Assembly (NCBI GenBank): GCA_944381615.1 | Contig: CALWLT010000009.1 | Span: 38,477-102,476 of the forward strand | Direction of reading: 5' to 3' | Source of the DNA: an uncultured Lachnospiraceae bacterium | Lineage (GTDB): Bacteria > Bacillota > Clostridia > Lachnospirales > Lachnospiraceae | Length of the DNA: 64,000 nucleotides | Shown: positions 17,495 through 26,924 of the stretch, piece by piece | Numbering within the stretch: the stretch's first letter is position 1 | How the letters are laid out: each line of letters starts with the position of its first letter | Program-made: the position numbers and the translations under genes | The notes under the pieces: generated by a model | Seen by the model: only the letters and a program-made list of their open reading frames with translations | What the model was told of the DNA's origin: nothing | The model's database searches: none

Positions 17495-19183
17495 TTACAT
17501 CTGCTCAATCTGCAGATCAATCTCATCAAACGCCTCTTCGATCGGCTTTCCGGCCGGAACCATGGGGAACACCTTGTCGTCGCTGCCGATCTGGCAGTCG
17601 ATGACGACCGGAATGTTCAGGCCGATCGCCTCGCGCAGGACCGGCTCCACCTCCTCGCGCTTCGTCACGCGGAACGCCTTCGCGCCCAGTCCCTCCGAAA
17701 CCTTCACAAAATCCACCTGATCAAACAGCTCCGTCTGGGAATAGCGTTTCCCGTAAAAGAGCGTCTGCCACTGGCGGACCATTCCCAGCACGTGATTGTT
17801 GAAAATAATCTGTACGACCGGGATGTTATAGCGCGTCGCGGTGGCGATCTCGTTCATATTCATCCGGAAACAGCCGTCGCCCGCGATATTGATAACCGTC
17901 TTGTCGCGCCGCCCCATCTTGGCTCCGATGGCTGCGCCCAGGCCGTAGCCCATCGTGCCCAGGCCGCCGGACGTAATCAGCTGCCTCGGCCGTTTATACT
18001 TGTAATACTGAGCCGCCCACATCTGATGCTGGCCCACGTCGGTGGTAATGATGGCGTCCCCTTCTGTGATCTCATAGATCTTTTCCATGATGTAGGGACC
18101 CGTCAGCACGTCCTTATTGTAGCGCAGCGGATACATATCCTTCATCCGCTCGATGTGGCTGACCCACTCGTCGTGATTCATCGGATCCAGCCGCGCGTTC
18201 AGCCGGCGCAGGATGACCTTCACATCGCCGATGATGCTAGCGTCCGTCATGATATTTTTATTGATCTCGGCCGCATCCACATCCATCTGCAGGATCTTCG
18301 CGTTCTTCGCAAAGCGGGAGGAATCTCCCACCACGCGGTCGCTGAAGCGCGCGCCCACCACGATCAGCAGATCGCATTCCGAGACGCCCAGATTGGAGGT
18401 CTTGGTCCCGTGCATGCCAATCATGCCGGTATACAGCGCGTCCGTCCCGTCAAACGCGCCCTTGCCCATCAGGCTGTCCGTGACCGGCGCCTGGATCTTG
18501 TGGGCAAACGCCGCCAGCTCGTTGGAAGCGTCCGCCGCCACGGCCCCGCCGCCGACGAAGATAAACGGCTTTCTCGACGCTTTAATCATCTCGATGGCGC
18601 GCTCCATATCCTCCTCGCGGATGGTATCCGCCTGCCGCTCAATCTCCTGCGGCGCCTGGTACTCATATTCGCACACAGCCGAGGTTACATCCTTCGTGAT
18701 ATCCACCAGCACGGGGCCGGGACGCCCGCTCTTTGCGATGGCAAACGCGCGGCGCAGCACCGGCGCCAGCTTCGCCACGTCCTTCACGATAAAATTATAT
18801 TTGGTAATGGGCATGGTTACGCCCAGAATATCGATCTCCTGGAAGCTGTCCTTGCCCAGAAGGCTGTTGGTCACATTGCAGGTAATCGCCACCACCGGGA
18901 TGGAATCCAGGTTCGCCGTGGCAATCCCCGTGACCAGGTTCGTCGCACCGGGGCCGGAAGTCGCCATGCAGACGCCGACCTTTCCCGTCGCCCGGGCGTA
19001 ACCGTCCGCCGCATGGGACGCTCCCTGCTCATGGGAAGTCAGTATATGCGTAATCTCGTCGCGGTGCTTGTAGAGCGCGTCGTAAATATTGAGAATCGAT
19101 CCGCCCGGATAGCCGAACACGGTGTCCACGCCCTGTTCTTTCAGGCACTCGATGACGATTTCCGCTCCTGTCAGTGTTTTCAT
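17495..19183 (-). CDS. ilvB: acetolactate synthase, large subunit
   Basis: A 562-residue TPP enzyme that condenses two pyruvates (or pyruvate and 2-oxobutyrate) in branched-chain amino acid synthesis. The catalytic Glu is E52 in TSHEQGASHAADGYARATG; the TPP/Mg motif is GDGCFRMN..NN in the C-terminal third. The full three-domain ALS architecture is present. A regulatory small subunit (ilvN) does not follow and is not in the window. It lies between ilvD and serC. Confidence 0.95.
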   Translation of the reverse strand: MKTLTGAEIVIECLKEQGVDTVFGYPGGSILNIYDALYKHRDEITHILTSHEQGASHAADGYARATGKVGVCMATSGPGATNLVTGIATANLDSIPVVAITCNVTNSLLGKDSFQEIDILGVTMPITKYNFIVKDVAKLAPVLRRAFAIAKSGRPGPVLVDITKDVTSAVCEYEYQAPQEIERQADTIREEDMERAIEMIKASRKPFIFVGGGAVAADASNELAAFAHKIQAPVTDSLMGKGAFDGTDALYTGMIGMHGTKTSNLGVSECDLLIVVGARFSDRVVGDSSRFAKNAKILQMDVDAAEINKNIMTDASIIGDVKVILRRLNARLDPMNHDEWVSHIERMKDMYPLRYNKDVLTGPYIMEKIYEITEGDAIITTDVGQHQMWAAQYYKYKRPRQLITSGGLGTMGYGLGAAIGAKMGRRDKTVINIAGDGCFRMNMNEIATATRYNIPVVQIIFNNHVLGMVRQWQTLFYGKRYSQTELFDQVDFVKVSEGLGAKAFRVTKREEVEPVLREAIGLNIPVVIDCQIGSDDKVFPMVPAGKPIEEAFDEIDLQIEQM

Positions 19184-19208
19184 CCGTTATTCCCGCTTTC
19201 TGTCTCTG

Positions 19209-20882
19209 TCATGATTGTTTCGGCACTTCCAGCACGGCTCCGCGGTTCCCGCTCGTGACGAGCGATGCGTACCGGGCCAGATAACCGGTCGTTACCTGAG
19301 GCGTCCGCGGCTGCCATTTCTTTCTTCTCTCCGCCAGCTCCTCATCGGAAACCAGCACGTTCAGAGCGTTCTTATTGATGTCGATGGAGATGATATCGCC
19401 TTCTTCCACCAGCGCGATCGGGCCGCCGACCGCCGCCTCCGGCGATACATGGCCGATGGATGCGCCGCGCGACGCGCCGGAGAACCGGCCGTCCGTGATC
19501 AGCGCCACGCTGGAGCCAAGTCCCATGCCGGCGATGGCCGAGGTCGGGTTCAGCATCTCGCGCATGCCGGGGCCGCCCTTGGGGCCCTCGTAGCGGATTA
19601 CCACCACGTCTCCCTCTTTGATCTTTCCGCCCTTGATCGCGGCGATGGCGTCCTCCTCGCAGTCAAATACGCGGGCCGGGCCCTCGTGCGCCAGCATCTC
19701 GGGCGCTACGGCAGAGCGCTTGACCACCGCCGTATCCGGAGCCAGATTGCCCTTGAGAACGGCGATGCCGCCGGTCTGGCTGTAGGGATTGTCGATGGGG
19801 CGGATGATCTCCGGGTTCTTGTTCACACAGCCCTTGATATTTTCTCCTACCGTCTTTCCCGTCACGGTCATGCAGTCCAGATGCAGCAGGTTCTTCTTCG
19901 ACAGCTCGTTCATCACGGCGTAAACGCCGCCCGCCTCGTTGAGATCCTCAATATAGGTCGGGCCGGCCGGAGCCAGATGGCAGAGGTTAGGCGTGCGCCC
20001 GCTCATCTCATTGACCAGCTCCATATCGAGCTCTACGCCGGCTTCGTGCGCGATGGCGGGCAGGTGCAGCATGCTGTTGGTAGAGCAGCCCAGCGCCATA
20101 TCCACGGTCAGCGCGTTTAAAAACGCCTCCCGGGTCATGATATCGCGCGGCCGGATGTTCTTCTCATACATCTCCATGACCTTCATGCCGGCATGCTTGG
20201 CCAGCTTGATGCGATCCGAATAAACCGCCGGGATCGTGCCGTTGCCCTGAAGGCCCATACCCAGCACCTCCGTCAGGCAGTTCATGCTGTTGGCCGTATA
20301 CATGCCGGAGCAGGATCCGCAGGTCGGGCATACCTTGTTCTCGAACTCGGTTACCTCCTCCTCCGTCATCGTCCCGGCCGCGTAGGCGCCGACCGCCTCA
20401 AACATGCTGGAAAGGCTTCTCTTCTTTCCCTTCACATGGCCGGCCAGCATGGGGCCGCCGCTGACAAAGACCGTCGGCACATTGACGCGCGCCGCCGCCA
20501 TCAGAAGGCCGGGCACATTCTTGTCACAGTTGGGCACCATGACCAGGGCGTCAAACTGGTGCGCCAGAGCCATACACTCCGTGGAATCCGCAATCAGATC
20601 GCGCGTTACCAGCGAATACTTCATGCCGACGTGGCCCATGGCAATGCCGTCGCAGACCGCGATCGCCGGGAAAACCACCGGCGTGCCGCCGGCCATGGCC
20701 ACCCCCAGCTTCACGGCCTCCACGATCTTATCCAGATTCATGTGGCCCGGTACAATCTCATTATAGGAGCTGACAATCCCGACCAGGGGCTTTTCCATCT
20801 CCTCCTCGGTCATGCCCAGCGCATGAAACAACGAACGGTGGGGCGCCTGCTGCATCCCCTTTCTCACTGCATCACTTTTCAT
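19209..20882 (-). CDS. ilvD: dihydroxy-acid dehydratase
   Basis: A 557-residue Fe-S enzyme that dehydrates 2,3-dihydroxy-3-methyl acids to 2-oxo acids, the third step of valine/isoleucine synthesis. Cluster cysteines are visible in PNCDKNVPG and [17 protein letters not shown]. The length is typical. The start follows AAAAAGGAGACGAAACAG. An 11-bp perfect hairpin lies in its leader, between leuB and this gene. Confidence 0.97.
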   Translation of the reverse strand: MKSDAVRKGMQQAPHRSLFHALGMTEEEMEKPLVGIVSSYNEIVPGHMNLDKIVEAVKLGVAMAGGTPVVFPAIAVCDGIAMGHVGMKYSLVTRDLIADSTECMALAHQFDALVMVPNCDKNVPGLLMAAARVNVPTVFVSGGPMLAGHVKGKKRSLSSMFEAVGAYAAGTMTEEEVTEFENKVCPTCGSCSGMYTANSMNCLTEVLGMGLQGNGTIPAVYSDRIKLAKHAGMKVMEMYEKNIRPRDIMTREAFLNALTVDMALGCSTNSMLHLPAIAHEAGVELDMELVNEMSGRTPNLCHLAPAGPTYIEDLNEAGGVYAVMNELSKKNLLHLDCMTVTGKTVGENIKGCVNKNPEIIRPIDNPYSQTGGIAVLKGNLAPDTAVVKRSAVAPEMLAHEGPARVFDCEEDAIAAIKGGKIKEGDVVVIRYEGPKGGPGMREMLNPTSAIAGMGLGSSVALITDGRFSGASRGASIGHVSPEAAVGGPIALVEEGDIISIDINKNALNVLVSDEELAERRKKWQPRTPQVTTGYLARYASLVTSGNRGAVLEVPKQS

Positions 20883-20910
20883 TCTGTTTCGTCTCCTTTT
20901 TCCAGCAGCC

Positions 20911-20937
20911 GCCGGGATCCCCGGACGGGATCCCGGC
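20911..20937 (-). promoter_or_regulatory. perfect 11-bp hairpin in the ilvD leader
   Basis: GCCGGGATCCC (20911-20921) and GGGATCCCGGC (20927-20937) flank a five-base loop, directly upstream of the ilvD ribosome site. The hairpin has no U-tract, so it may be a processing or translational control element. Confidence 0.5.
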
Positions 20938-21053
20938 CGTCACAACGTATAAATTTTATTGTAACTCATCTTTCTTCGTTTTGCACCTGTTTTTTTCGCG
21001 TTCCGCGCGGGATTTTTTCCTGTTCCGCGCTCCGCTTTCCTTCCGGCCGTCCC

Positions 21054-22139
21054 CTAGCGGATGCGCTCCCGGATCAGGCGTCCCATCTCCACGGTGCCGA
21101 CCTTCCTGCAGCCGTCCGACATAATATCCGCCGTCCGGTACCCTTCCGTCAGAACCTGCTGCACAGCGTCCTCCACGGCCTGCGCCTCCCGGTCCAGATC
21201 GAAGGAGTAGCGAAGCATCATGGCCGCCGAGAGAATCGTGGCGATGGGGTTGGCCAGATCCTTTCCCGCGATATCCGGCGCGGAACCGTGGCTCGGCTCG
21301 TAGAGACCGAATTTTCCTTCGTTTAAGCTGGCCGACGGCAGCATGCCGATGGAACCGGTAATCATGCTGGCCTCGTCGGACAGGATGTCGCCGAACATGT
21401 TTTCCGTCAGGACCACGTCGAACTGGCCCGGATTCATGACCAGCTGCATCGCGCAGTTATCTACCAGCATATGCTTTAAGGATACCTCCGGATAATCCTT
21501 TGCCACGTCCTCTACCACGCTTCTCCACAGGCGCGAGGAATCCAGCACATTGGCCTTGTCCACGCTGATCACGCTCTTCCTGCGCTTCATGGCAATCTCA
21601 AACGCCTTGACGGCGATGCGGCGGATCTCTTTCTCCGTATAGACCAGCGTATCCACCGCCGTCATCACGCCGTCGATCTCCTTCGTATAACGCTCGCCGA
21701 AATAAAGGCCGCCCGTCAGCTCGCGCATGATGACCATGTCAAAGCCGTCCCCGGTAAGCTCCGGCTTCAGCGGGCAGGCGCCGGCCAGCTCTTTGTAAAG
21801 ATACGCCGGGCGGATGTTGGCAAAAAGGCCCAGTCCCTTGCGGATGCCCAGAAGGCCGGCCTCCGGGCGCAGGTTGGGCGCCACGTTATACCAGCGCGAA
21901 TTGCCCACGTCTCCGCCCACGGCGCCCAGCAGCACCGAATCGCTGTTTCTCGCCGTCTCCAGCGCCTCGTCCGTCAGCGGCACGCCGCAGGCGTCGATGG
22001 AACAGCCGCCCATCAGGATCTCCTGATACGAAAACTGATGTCCGTAAACCTCTCCCACGCGATCCAGGACGCCGCAGGCCTCCCGCACAATCTCCGGTCC
22101 GATCCCGTCTCCGGGAATGGTCGTAATCCGATAATTCAT
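21054..22139 (-). CDS. leuB: 3-isopropylmalate dehydrogenase
   Basis: A 361-residue NAD-dependent enzyme of leucine synthesis that oxidatively decarboxylates 3-isopropylmalate. It begins [21 protein letters not shown], and the family residues are present ([45 protein letters not shown]). The start is fixed by TAAGGAGGAAAAGAAC. It is the first gene of the reverse-strand leuB-ilvD-ilvB-serC-serA-DUF1015 run and has a clear promoter about 75 bases upstream. leuA, leuC and leuD are not in the window. Confidence 0.96.
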   Translation of the reverse strand: MNYRITTIPGDGIGPEIVREACGVLDRVGEVYGHQFSYQEILMGGCSIDACGVPLTDEALETARNSDSVLLGAVGGDVGNSRWYNVAPNLRPEAGLLGIRKGLGLFANIRPAYLYKELAGACPLKPELTGDGFDMVIMRELTGGLYFGERYTKEIDGVMTAVDTLVYTEKEIRRIAVKAFEIAMKRRKSVISVDKANVLDSSRLWRSVVEDVAKDYPEVSLKHMLVDNCAMQLVMNPGQFDVVLTENMFGDILSDEASMITGSIGMLPSASLNEGKFGLYEPSHGSAPDIAGKDLANPIATILSAAMMLRYSFDLDREAQAVEDAVQQVLTEGYRTADIMSDGCRKVGTVEMGRLIRERIR

Positions 22140-22212
22140 GTTCTTTTCCTCCTTACCGCATTTTCCGTGAAATCCTCCCGCCCCGCGCGGTACGAAATCC
22201 CGATTTTGTTCC

Positions 22213-22242
22213 ATTATATCCGAAGCCGCGCAGTCCTGACAA
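22213..22242 (-). promoter_or_regulatory. leuB promoter
   Basis: TTGTCA (22237-22242), 18-base spacer, TATAAT (22213-22218) on the reverse strand, giving a leader of roughly 65 bases. Confidence 0.78.
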
Positions 22243-22272
22243 CCGCCTGCGGCCGATTTTCCGGCCGGACCC

Positions 22273-22298
22273 TATAGAAATTAGGAATTTATTCTATA
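22273..22298. promoter_or_regulatory. dyad operator candidate upstream of leuB
   Basis: TATAGAA (22273-22279) and TTCTATA (22292-22298) form perfect 7-base arms of an AT-rich dyad centred about 80 bases upstream of the predicted leuB start point. The site contains T-N11-A spacing compatible with a LysR-type binding site. The LysR gene ends only 20 bases away. Confidence 0.5.
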
Positions 22299-22318
22299 AC
22301 CTCCGGTTATTACATCAT

Positions 22319-23296
22319 TCATTTCCCCTCTGGAATCGGAATAGGATTTCCGGAACCCGGACGATTCTCCTGCAGCCAGGCAAACATGCGCTTCTGCACC
22401 GGCGTAAATTCTTCCTTCCGGTAGGAGAGATACAGATTGCGCAGCGTTTCCGGATCCTCCAGCTGATAAAATACCGCCATTTTCCCGGGCCGCGCATATC
22501 CGGCAATGGTAGAACGCAAAAATGACACCCCCTGCCCTTCACAGACAAGCGCATACGCCGTTACCATCTGCGTCAGGTACATGGCAACTTCCGGAACGAA
22601 CCCGGCCCGACGGCACATCCTCATCCCGCGCCCGTAAATCTCGTTTCCCTTCTGCAGCATCAGGAACGGCAAATCCCGGAACTCTTTCAGCAAAACCGGC
22701 GGTTTCTTTCCTCCCGGCTCGTTTCTTTTTAAAAATTCATCCGCCCGGTAGCCATGCGCCGCAAGCCTTTCGTTGATCGGATACGATGCCGGGACCGCCA
22801 GCACAATCTCCTCCGGCGCCCAGGCGACAGACTGAATCCGCGGATCGTGAATTTCTTCCGCCTCCAGCACAAAATCCAGCGTGCCCTGCAGCAGTTTTTC
22901 CGACAACGCAACGCTGTCCCCTTCCGTAAACGTCATCGCCACACCCGGATATTCCTCCCTGAATCCCCGCAGCAGCGAAGGAAACACTTCGCTGCAGAAA
23001 AACATGGAGCTTCCGAGATTCAGCCGTTCCTCCTGCCCCGCCTGTTCAAAATGGCGGCGCATCTTTTCTTCAATCTCCATGACCCGCCGGGCCTGTTCCA
23101 GATAATACATGCCGGCCTCCGTCAGAGAAATCGGGCTGGTCGTGCGGTCAAAAAGCGCCGTCCCGATCTCCTGCTCCGTTTTTTTGACGGCCGAGCTGAG
23201 CCACGGCTGCGAGACAAACAGCCGCCGGGCCGCCCGGGAAAAGCTTTTTTCCTCGCAGACGGCGCAGACATATTCTTTATAATCCAGGATTCCCAT
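22319..23296 (-). CDS. LysR-type transcriptional regulator
   Basis: A 325-residue LysR-family protein. The N-terminal winged helix (residues 1-60) carries EEKSFSRAARRLFVSQPWLSSAVKKTEQEIG, and a periplasmic-binding-protein-like effector domain spans about 90-300. It is divergent from the aminotransferase-FAH-SDR operon and also lies directly upstream of leuB in the same orientation. Either could be its target; divergence favours the catabolic operon. The effector cannot be told from the sequence. Confidence 0.92.
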   Translation of the reverse strand: MGILDYKEYVCAVCEEKSFSRAARRLFVSQPWLSSAVKKTEQEIGTALFDRTTSPISLTEAGMYYLEQARRVMEIEEKMRRHFEQAGQEERLNLGSSMFFCSEVFPSLLRGFREEYPGVAMTFTEGDSVALSEKLLQGTLDFVLEAEEIHDPRIQSVAWAPEEIVLAVPASYPINERLAAHGYRADEFLKRNEPGGKKPPVLLKEFRDLPFLMLQKGNEIYGRGMRMCRRAGFVPEVAMYLTQMVTAYALVCEGQGVSFLRSTIAGYARPGKMAVFYQLEDPETLRNLYLSYRKEEFTPVQKRMFAWLQENRPGSGNPIPIPEGK

Positions 23297-23531
23297 AACC
23301 TCTCCTATACGAAATACTGAATAATGTCTTCTTTCCTTACGTATTTTACTTTCCGCTCCGGCCGCCTTACAATCAGGGCATCAACACGGGCACGGCAGAC
23401 GGCAGAAGCCCTGTTCATCATATCGCTTCCCGCCGCCTGTGTCAATCGGGCCGGCCGCCCGGCGGACTGCAGCGCAGTCTGCCGGGAAAACAGACTGGCG
23501 CCGCTGCCCTGTCAGAAAAGGAGGAACTGCC

Positions 23532-24728
23532 ATGAATCTCAGAACTGCCTCGCGGATGGATGAGCTCGTACCATCCGGAATCCGCAAAATCAATGAACAG
23601 GCGCTGAAGCTGGAACAAAGCGGGAAAAAGATCCTGCACTTCGAGCTGGGACGCCCTGATTTTGATACGCCGGAATACATCAAACGGGCCGCCATTCTGG
23701 CCATCGAAGACGGAGACGTATTTTACACCTCCAACTTTGGGACCATGGAGCTGCGCCGGACCATCGCCGGCAAGCTTCAAGAGGAAAACGGCATCCCGTA
23801 TGAAGCCGAAGAGATCCTCGTAACCGTCGGCCTCTCCGAAGCCGTCTTCGACACACTCTGCTCCGTCCTGAATCCGGGCGACGAGATCCTGATCCCCGAT
23901 CCGGTCTGGATGAACTATCTGAACGTGCCAAAGCTTCTGGGCGCCGTCCCCGTTTCCTACCATCTGCGGGAGGGAAACGATTACCAGATCGATCTGGAGG
24001 AAATCCGTAGGAAAATCACGCCCCGCACAAAAGCGCTGGTCATCGTGACGCCCAACAACCCGACCGGCAGCGTATTAAGCCGCCGGACTCTGGAGGGACT
24101 TGCCGAGATCGCCGTAAAAGAAGATCTGCTGGTTCTCTCCGATGAAATTTACGAGCGCCTGGTTTATGACGGAGAAAAGCATCTGAGCATTGCCGCCCTG
24201 CCCGGCATGAAGGAACGGACCTTTACGCTGAACGGATTTTCCAAAGCCTGGTCCATGACCGGCTGGCGCATCGGCTATGTCGCCGCCCCCAGAGAATACA
24301 TCGCCGTGCTGAACAAAATCCATCAGCACAACACCACCTGCGCCCCCTCCTTCGTCCAGGCAGCCGCCGTCGCCGCCATGAAAGAGGAAACGGACGAAGT
24401 AGAAAAAATGGTCCGGGAATACGCAGCACGCCGCGATGAAACGGTTCAGGCCCTCAACACTATCCCCGGCATTTCCTGCCGGACTCCGAAGGGCGCATTC
24501 TACCTGTTCATCAACATCCAATCCCTGGGATATTCCAGCGAATGGATGGCCGATTATCTGCTGCGGGAGGCCGGAGTAGCCCTCGTTCCCGGCAGTGTGT
24601 TTGGCCCCGGCGGCGAAGGTTATCTGCGCCTTTCCTTTGCCGCCTCGCGTGAAGATCTGAAAGAAGGCTGCCACCGGATCCGGAAGGCTGTTGAAGCACT
24701 TGTAAAGCAGAACGAAAGGAGGAACTGA
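23532..24728 (+). CDS. class I/II PLP aminotransferase
   Basis: A 398-residue fold-type I aminotransferase of the aspartate aminotransferase superfamily. Conserved residues include PNNPTG (about 174-179), the PLP-binding Asp at 204 (LSDEIYE), the Schiff-base lysine K238 (NGFSKAWSMTGWRIGY) and the C-terminal substrate Arg in LRLSFA. The substrate is not predictable. The start at MNLRTAS follows AAAGGAGGAACTGCC; the upstream extension is not credible. It is the first gene of a three-gene operon, with two bases between it and the FAH-family gene. Confidence 0.9.
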   Translation: MNLRTASRMDELVPSGIRKINEQALKLEQSGKKILHFELGRPDFDTPEYIKRAAILAIEDGDVFYTSNFGTMELRRTIAGKLQEENGIPYEAEEILVTVGLSEAVFDTLCSVLNPGDEILIPDPVWMNYLNVPKLLGAVPVSYHLREGNDYQIDLEEIRRKITPRTKALVIVTPNNPTGSVLSRRTLEGLAEIAVKEDLLVLSDEIYERLVYDGEKHLSIAALPGMKERTFTLNGFSKAWSMTGWRIGYVAAPREYIAVLNKIHQHNTTCAPSFVQAAAVAAMKEETDEVEKMVREYAARRDETVQALNTIPGISCRTPKGAFYLFINIQSLGYSSEWMADYLLREAGVALVPGSVFGPGGEGYLRLSFAASREDLKEGCHRIRKAVEALVKQNERRN

Positions 24729-24730
24729 CC

Positions 24731-25672
24731 ATGCGTCTTGCAACCATCCGCATAAACGGCGGCGAAACCGCCGCCATCATGACCGCAGGCGGCGCCGTTC
24801 CCATCGCCGCCGTCAACGCCACCAGAGGGACGGCCTGGAAGGAAAATCTCTATGATCTCATCCGCCTCGGCCAGCTTCCCGGCCTGACTGGCTGGTACAA
24901 TCAGGGCGGCAGGAATGAACTCGCCTCCATGAGGGGCCGGATCCCCGCACACGAAATCCGGTACGCCCCGCTGTACCGCTGCCCGCGCCGCATTTTCGGC
25001 ATCGGCCTGAATTATACCGACCATGCCGCCGACATCGGCTCCGCTGCCCCGGAAGGATTTCCCGGCAGCTTTTACAAGCAGGCCGATACGATCATCGGGC
25101 CCGGAGACGAAATCTGCCTTCCCGAGCTGAAAGAAGCGCAGAAAACAACCGCGGAAGCTGAACTCGGCATTATTCTCGGAAAAGACTGCCGCAATGTAGA
25201 TGAGGCTGACTGGGAAAGCGTGATTGCCGGCTACACGACCATTCTTGACATGACGGAAGAATCCATTTTAAAGGGAAACGATTATGTAAAGGGAAATCCG
25301 CGCTATCTGACCATTGTCAAAAATTTCCCGACCTTTTTCTCCTTCGGGCCGCAGCTTGTCACGCCGGACGAGATCCCTGACGTACATCAGCTGACCGTTC
25401 AGAGCGTCCTCAACGGTACTGTCTTTGCGCAGAACCGCGTCGCCGCCATGACGCACCGGCCCGCACGCCTGATTTCGCTCCACAGCCGGATCCAGGGCTG
25501 GTTTGCCGGGGATATTCTCTCCACGGGAACCCCCAGGGCATTTCACATCCAGGAAGGAGATGTGGCCGAATGCCGGATTACCGGCCCCGGCGGATTTGAA
25601 ATGGAGCCGCTTGTCAATCCCGTCATCGATCTGAAAAAGCATCCAAAACGAGCCGGACATATCAACAGATAA
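24731..25672 (+). CDS. fumarylacetoacetate hydrolase family protein
   Basis: A 313-residue FAH-fold protein. Residues 1-80 form the small N-terminal domain; the catalytic barrel carries FGIGLNYTDHA (about 89-99), the metal ligands E142 and E144 (AEAELGIILG) and an Asp at 173 (ILDMTEES). Known members hydrolyse acylpyruvates, decarboxylate or isomerise 2-oxo-dienoic acids, or cleave 2,4-dioxo sugar acids, all metal-dependent. It lies between an aminotransferase and an SDR, so a 2-oxo or 2,4-dioxo acid substrate is inferred. The exact reaction is unknown. Confidence 0.87.
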   Translation: MRLATIRINGGETAAIMTAGGAVPIAAVNATRGTAWKENLYDLIRLGQLPGLTGWYNQGGRNELASMRGRIPAHEIRYAPLYRCPRRIFGIGLNYTDHAADIGSAAPEGFPGSFYKQADTIIGPGDEICLPELKEAQKTTAEAELGIILGKDCRNVDEADWESVIAGYTTILDMTEESILKGNDYVKGNPRYLTIVKNFPTFFSFGPQLVTPDEIPDVHQLTVQSVLNGTVFAQNRVAAMTHRPARLISLHSRIQGWFAGDILSTGTPRAFHIQEGDVAECRITGPGGFEMEPLVNPVIDLKKHPKRAGHINR

Positions 25673-25688
25673 TTAAGGAGGATTTCAC

Positions 25689-26483
25689 ATGAATCTCGGA
25701 TTAAAAGACAAAACCGTTCTCTGTATGGCTTCTGCCGCAGGACTGGGAAAAGGAATCGCCCTGGAAATGGCCCGCGAAGGGGCCCGGGTCATGATCTGCA
25801 CATCCGCAGCATTCCGCGACACGCTTGCCGCCGCACAGGACGAAATCGAAAAAGAAACGGGGAACCGGCCTCAAGCGTTTCTGTGCGACATCAATTCCGC
25901 AGACGACATCAACCGTCTCGTTGAACACACCACCCGCACGCTGGGCGATATCTGGGCGCTCGTCAACATGTGTCCCGGACCGAAGCCGGGCCCCTTTGAC
26001 GCATTTGCGGACGAAGACTGGGAAGCTGCCTTTCAGACCTGTCTGCTCTCCTATGTGCGCACCATCCGGGCCTGTCTTCCCTCCATGCGGCGGCTCGGCG
26101 GCGGACGCATCCTGAATTCCACCTCCTCATCGGTTAAAGACTGCCTTGATAACCTGATTCTCTCCAACGCCATGCGCATGGCCGTCGTCGGAATGAGCAA
26201 AACGCTCTCCTCCGAGCTCGGCCCGGATCACATCCTTGTCAACGTGATCGGCCCCGGCCGCATCGGCACAGAGCGGATCGCCAGTCTCAACGCCATGCGT
26301 GCCAGAAAGGCCGGAATCACGCCGGAGGAATACGAACGGGCAGATCTGCGTTCGTTCCCGCTGAGCCGTTACGGAACCATTGAAGAATACGGGCGTCTGG
26401 CTGCTTTTCTCTGTTCCGAAGCCAACAGCTATATTTCCGGACAGACGATTCTGCTCGACGGAGGCATGACACGGGCCTACTGA
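25689..26483 (+). CDS. divergent short-chain dehydrogenase/reductase lacking the catalytic Tyr
   Basis: A 264-residue Rossmann-fold SDR. The cofactor loop reads MASAAGLGKGIALE rather than TGxxxGIG. Ser residues are present (NSTSSS, 143-148), but the YxxxK catalytic pair is replaced by Ser159..Arg163 (LILSNAMRMA). The C-terminal DGGMTRAY is typical. A recognisable SDR clade shares the LSNAxR sequence, so this is not a simple mutation. Its chemistry may use another acid/base. It is the last gene of the LysR-linked operon, with AAGGAGGATTTCAC upstream. Confidence 0.87.
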   Translation: MNLGLKDKTVLCMASAAGLGKGIALEMAREGARVMICTSAAFRDTLAAAQDEIEKETGNRPQAFLCDINSADDINRLVEHTTRTLGDIWALVNMCPGPKPGPFDAFADEDWEAAFQTCLLSYVRTIRACLPSMRRLGGGRILNSTSSSVKDCLDNLILSNAMRMAVVGMSKTLSSELGPDHILVNVIGPGRIGTERIASLNAMRARKAGITPEEYERADLRSFPLSRYGTIEEYGRLAAFLCSEANSYISGQTILLDGGMTRAY

Positions 26484-26524
26484 TATCCTGAAATACATGG
26501 ACAAAATCTGAAAAATCTGTATCA

Positions 26525-26570
26525 GACAAAAATACCGCAGCGCCATTCTCTCTATCCATGGCACTGCGGT
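26525..26570 (-). terminator. terminator after yajC
   Basis: Arms ACCGCAGCGCCAT (26534-26546) and ATGGCACTGCGGT (26558-26570), followed on the reverse strand by ATTTTTGT. It ends the scfA-scfB-secDF-tgt-yajC block and may also slow transcription from the convergent SDR operon. Confidence 0.85.
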
Positions 26571-26584
26571 ACTCTCTATCTCTT

Positions 26585-26857
26585 CTATGCCTCCGGCTTC
26601 TCGACCTGGACAATCGCATCCTTACGCATCGGAATCCGGCAGTTCTTGTTGCTTCCGAACTCAACGATAACCGTGTCGTCCGTCATATCGATGATCACGC
26701 CGTAAAATCCGCTGGATGTCAGCACGCTGTCGCCTACCGCGACATTCGCCATCAGCTCCGCCTGTTTCTTTTTCTCTTTCTGCGACGGTCTGATTGCGAT
26801 AAAATACATCAGTCCCACGATGAAGACCAGGTAAATAATCCATCCTGCTGTACCCAT
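26585..26857 (-). CDS. yajC: preprotein translocase accessory subunit YajC
   Basis: A 90-residue protein with one N-terminal membrane segment (IIYLVFIVGLMYFIAIRPSQKEKKKQ) and a small cytoplasmic beta domain (VGDSVLTSSGFYGVI), which is the YajC signature. It associates with SecDF and SecYEG. Order and direction (tgt then yajC) match the common bacterial arrangement. Confidence 0.95.
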   Translation of the reverse strand: MGTAGWIIYLVFIVGLMYFIAIRPSQKEKKKQAELMANVAVGDSVLTSSGFYGVIIDMTDDTVIVEFGSNKNCRIPMRKDAIVQVEKPEA

Positions 26858-26924
26858 GTCTGTCTCTTTCTCCTTTCATCCGATTCCGCCGCCCCGCAGC
26901 GTAATCTGTTTTCTTCTGTCCGGG

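Noticed and set aside
16502..19258. A 918-codon open frame on the forward strand
   Set aside because: It is antisense to serC and ilvB, which are unmistakable; it has His/Arg/Leu-rich composition typical of the GC-rich shadow frame and no ribosome site.
22140..22318. T-box leader before leuB
   Set aside because: No AGGGTGGNACCGCG-like T-box sequence was found and the predicted leader is only about 65 bases long.
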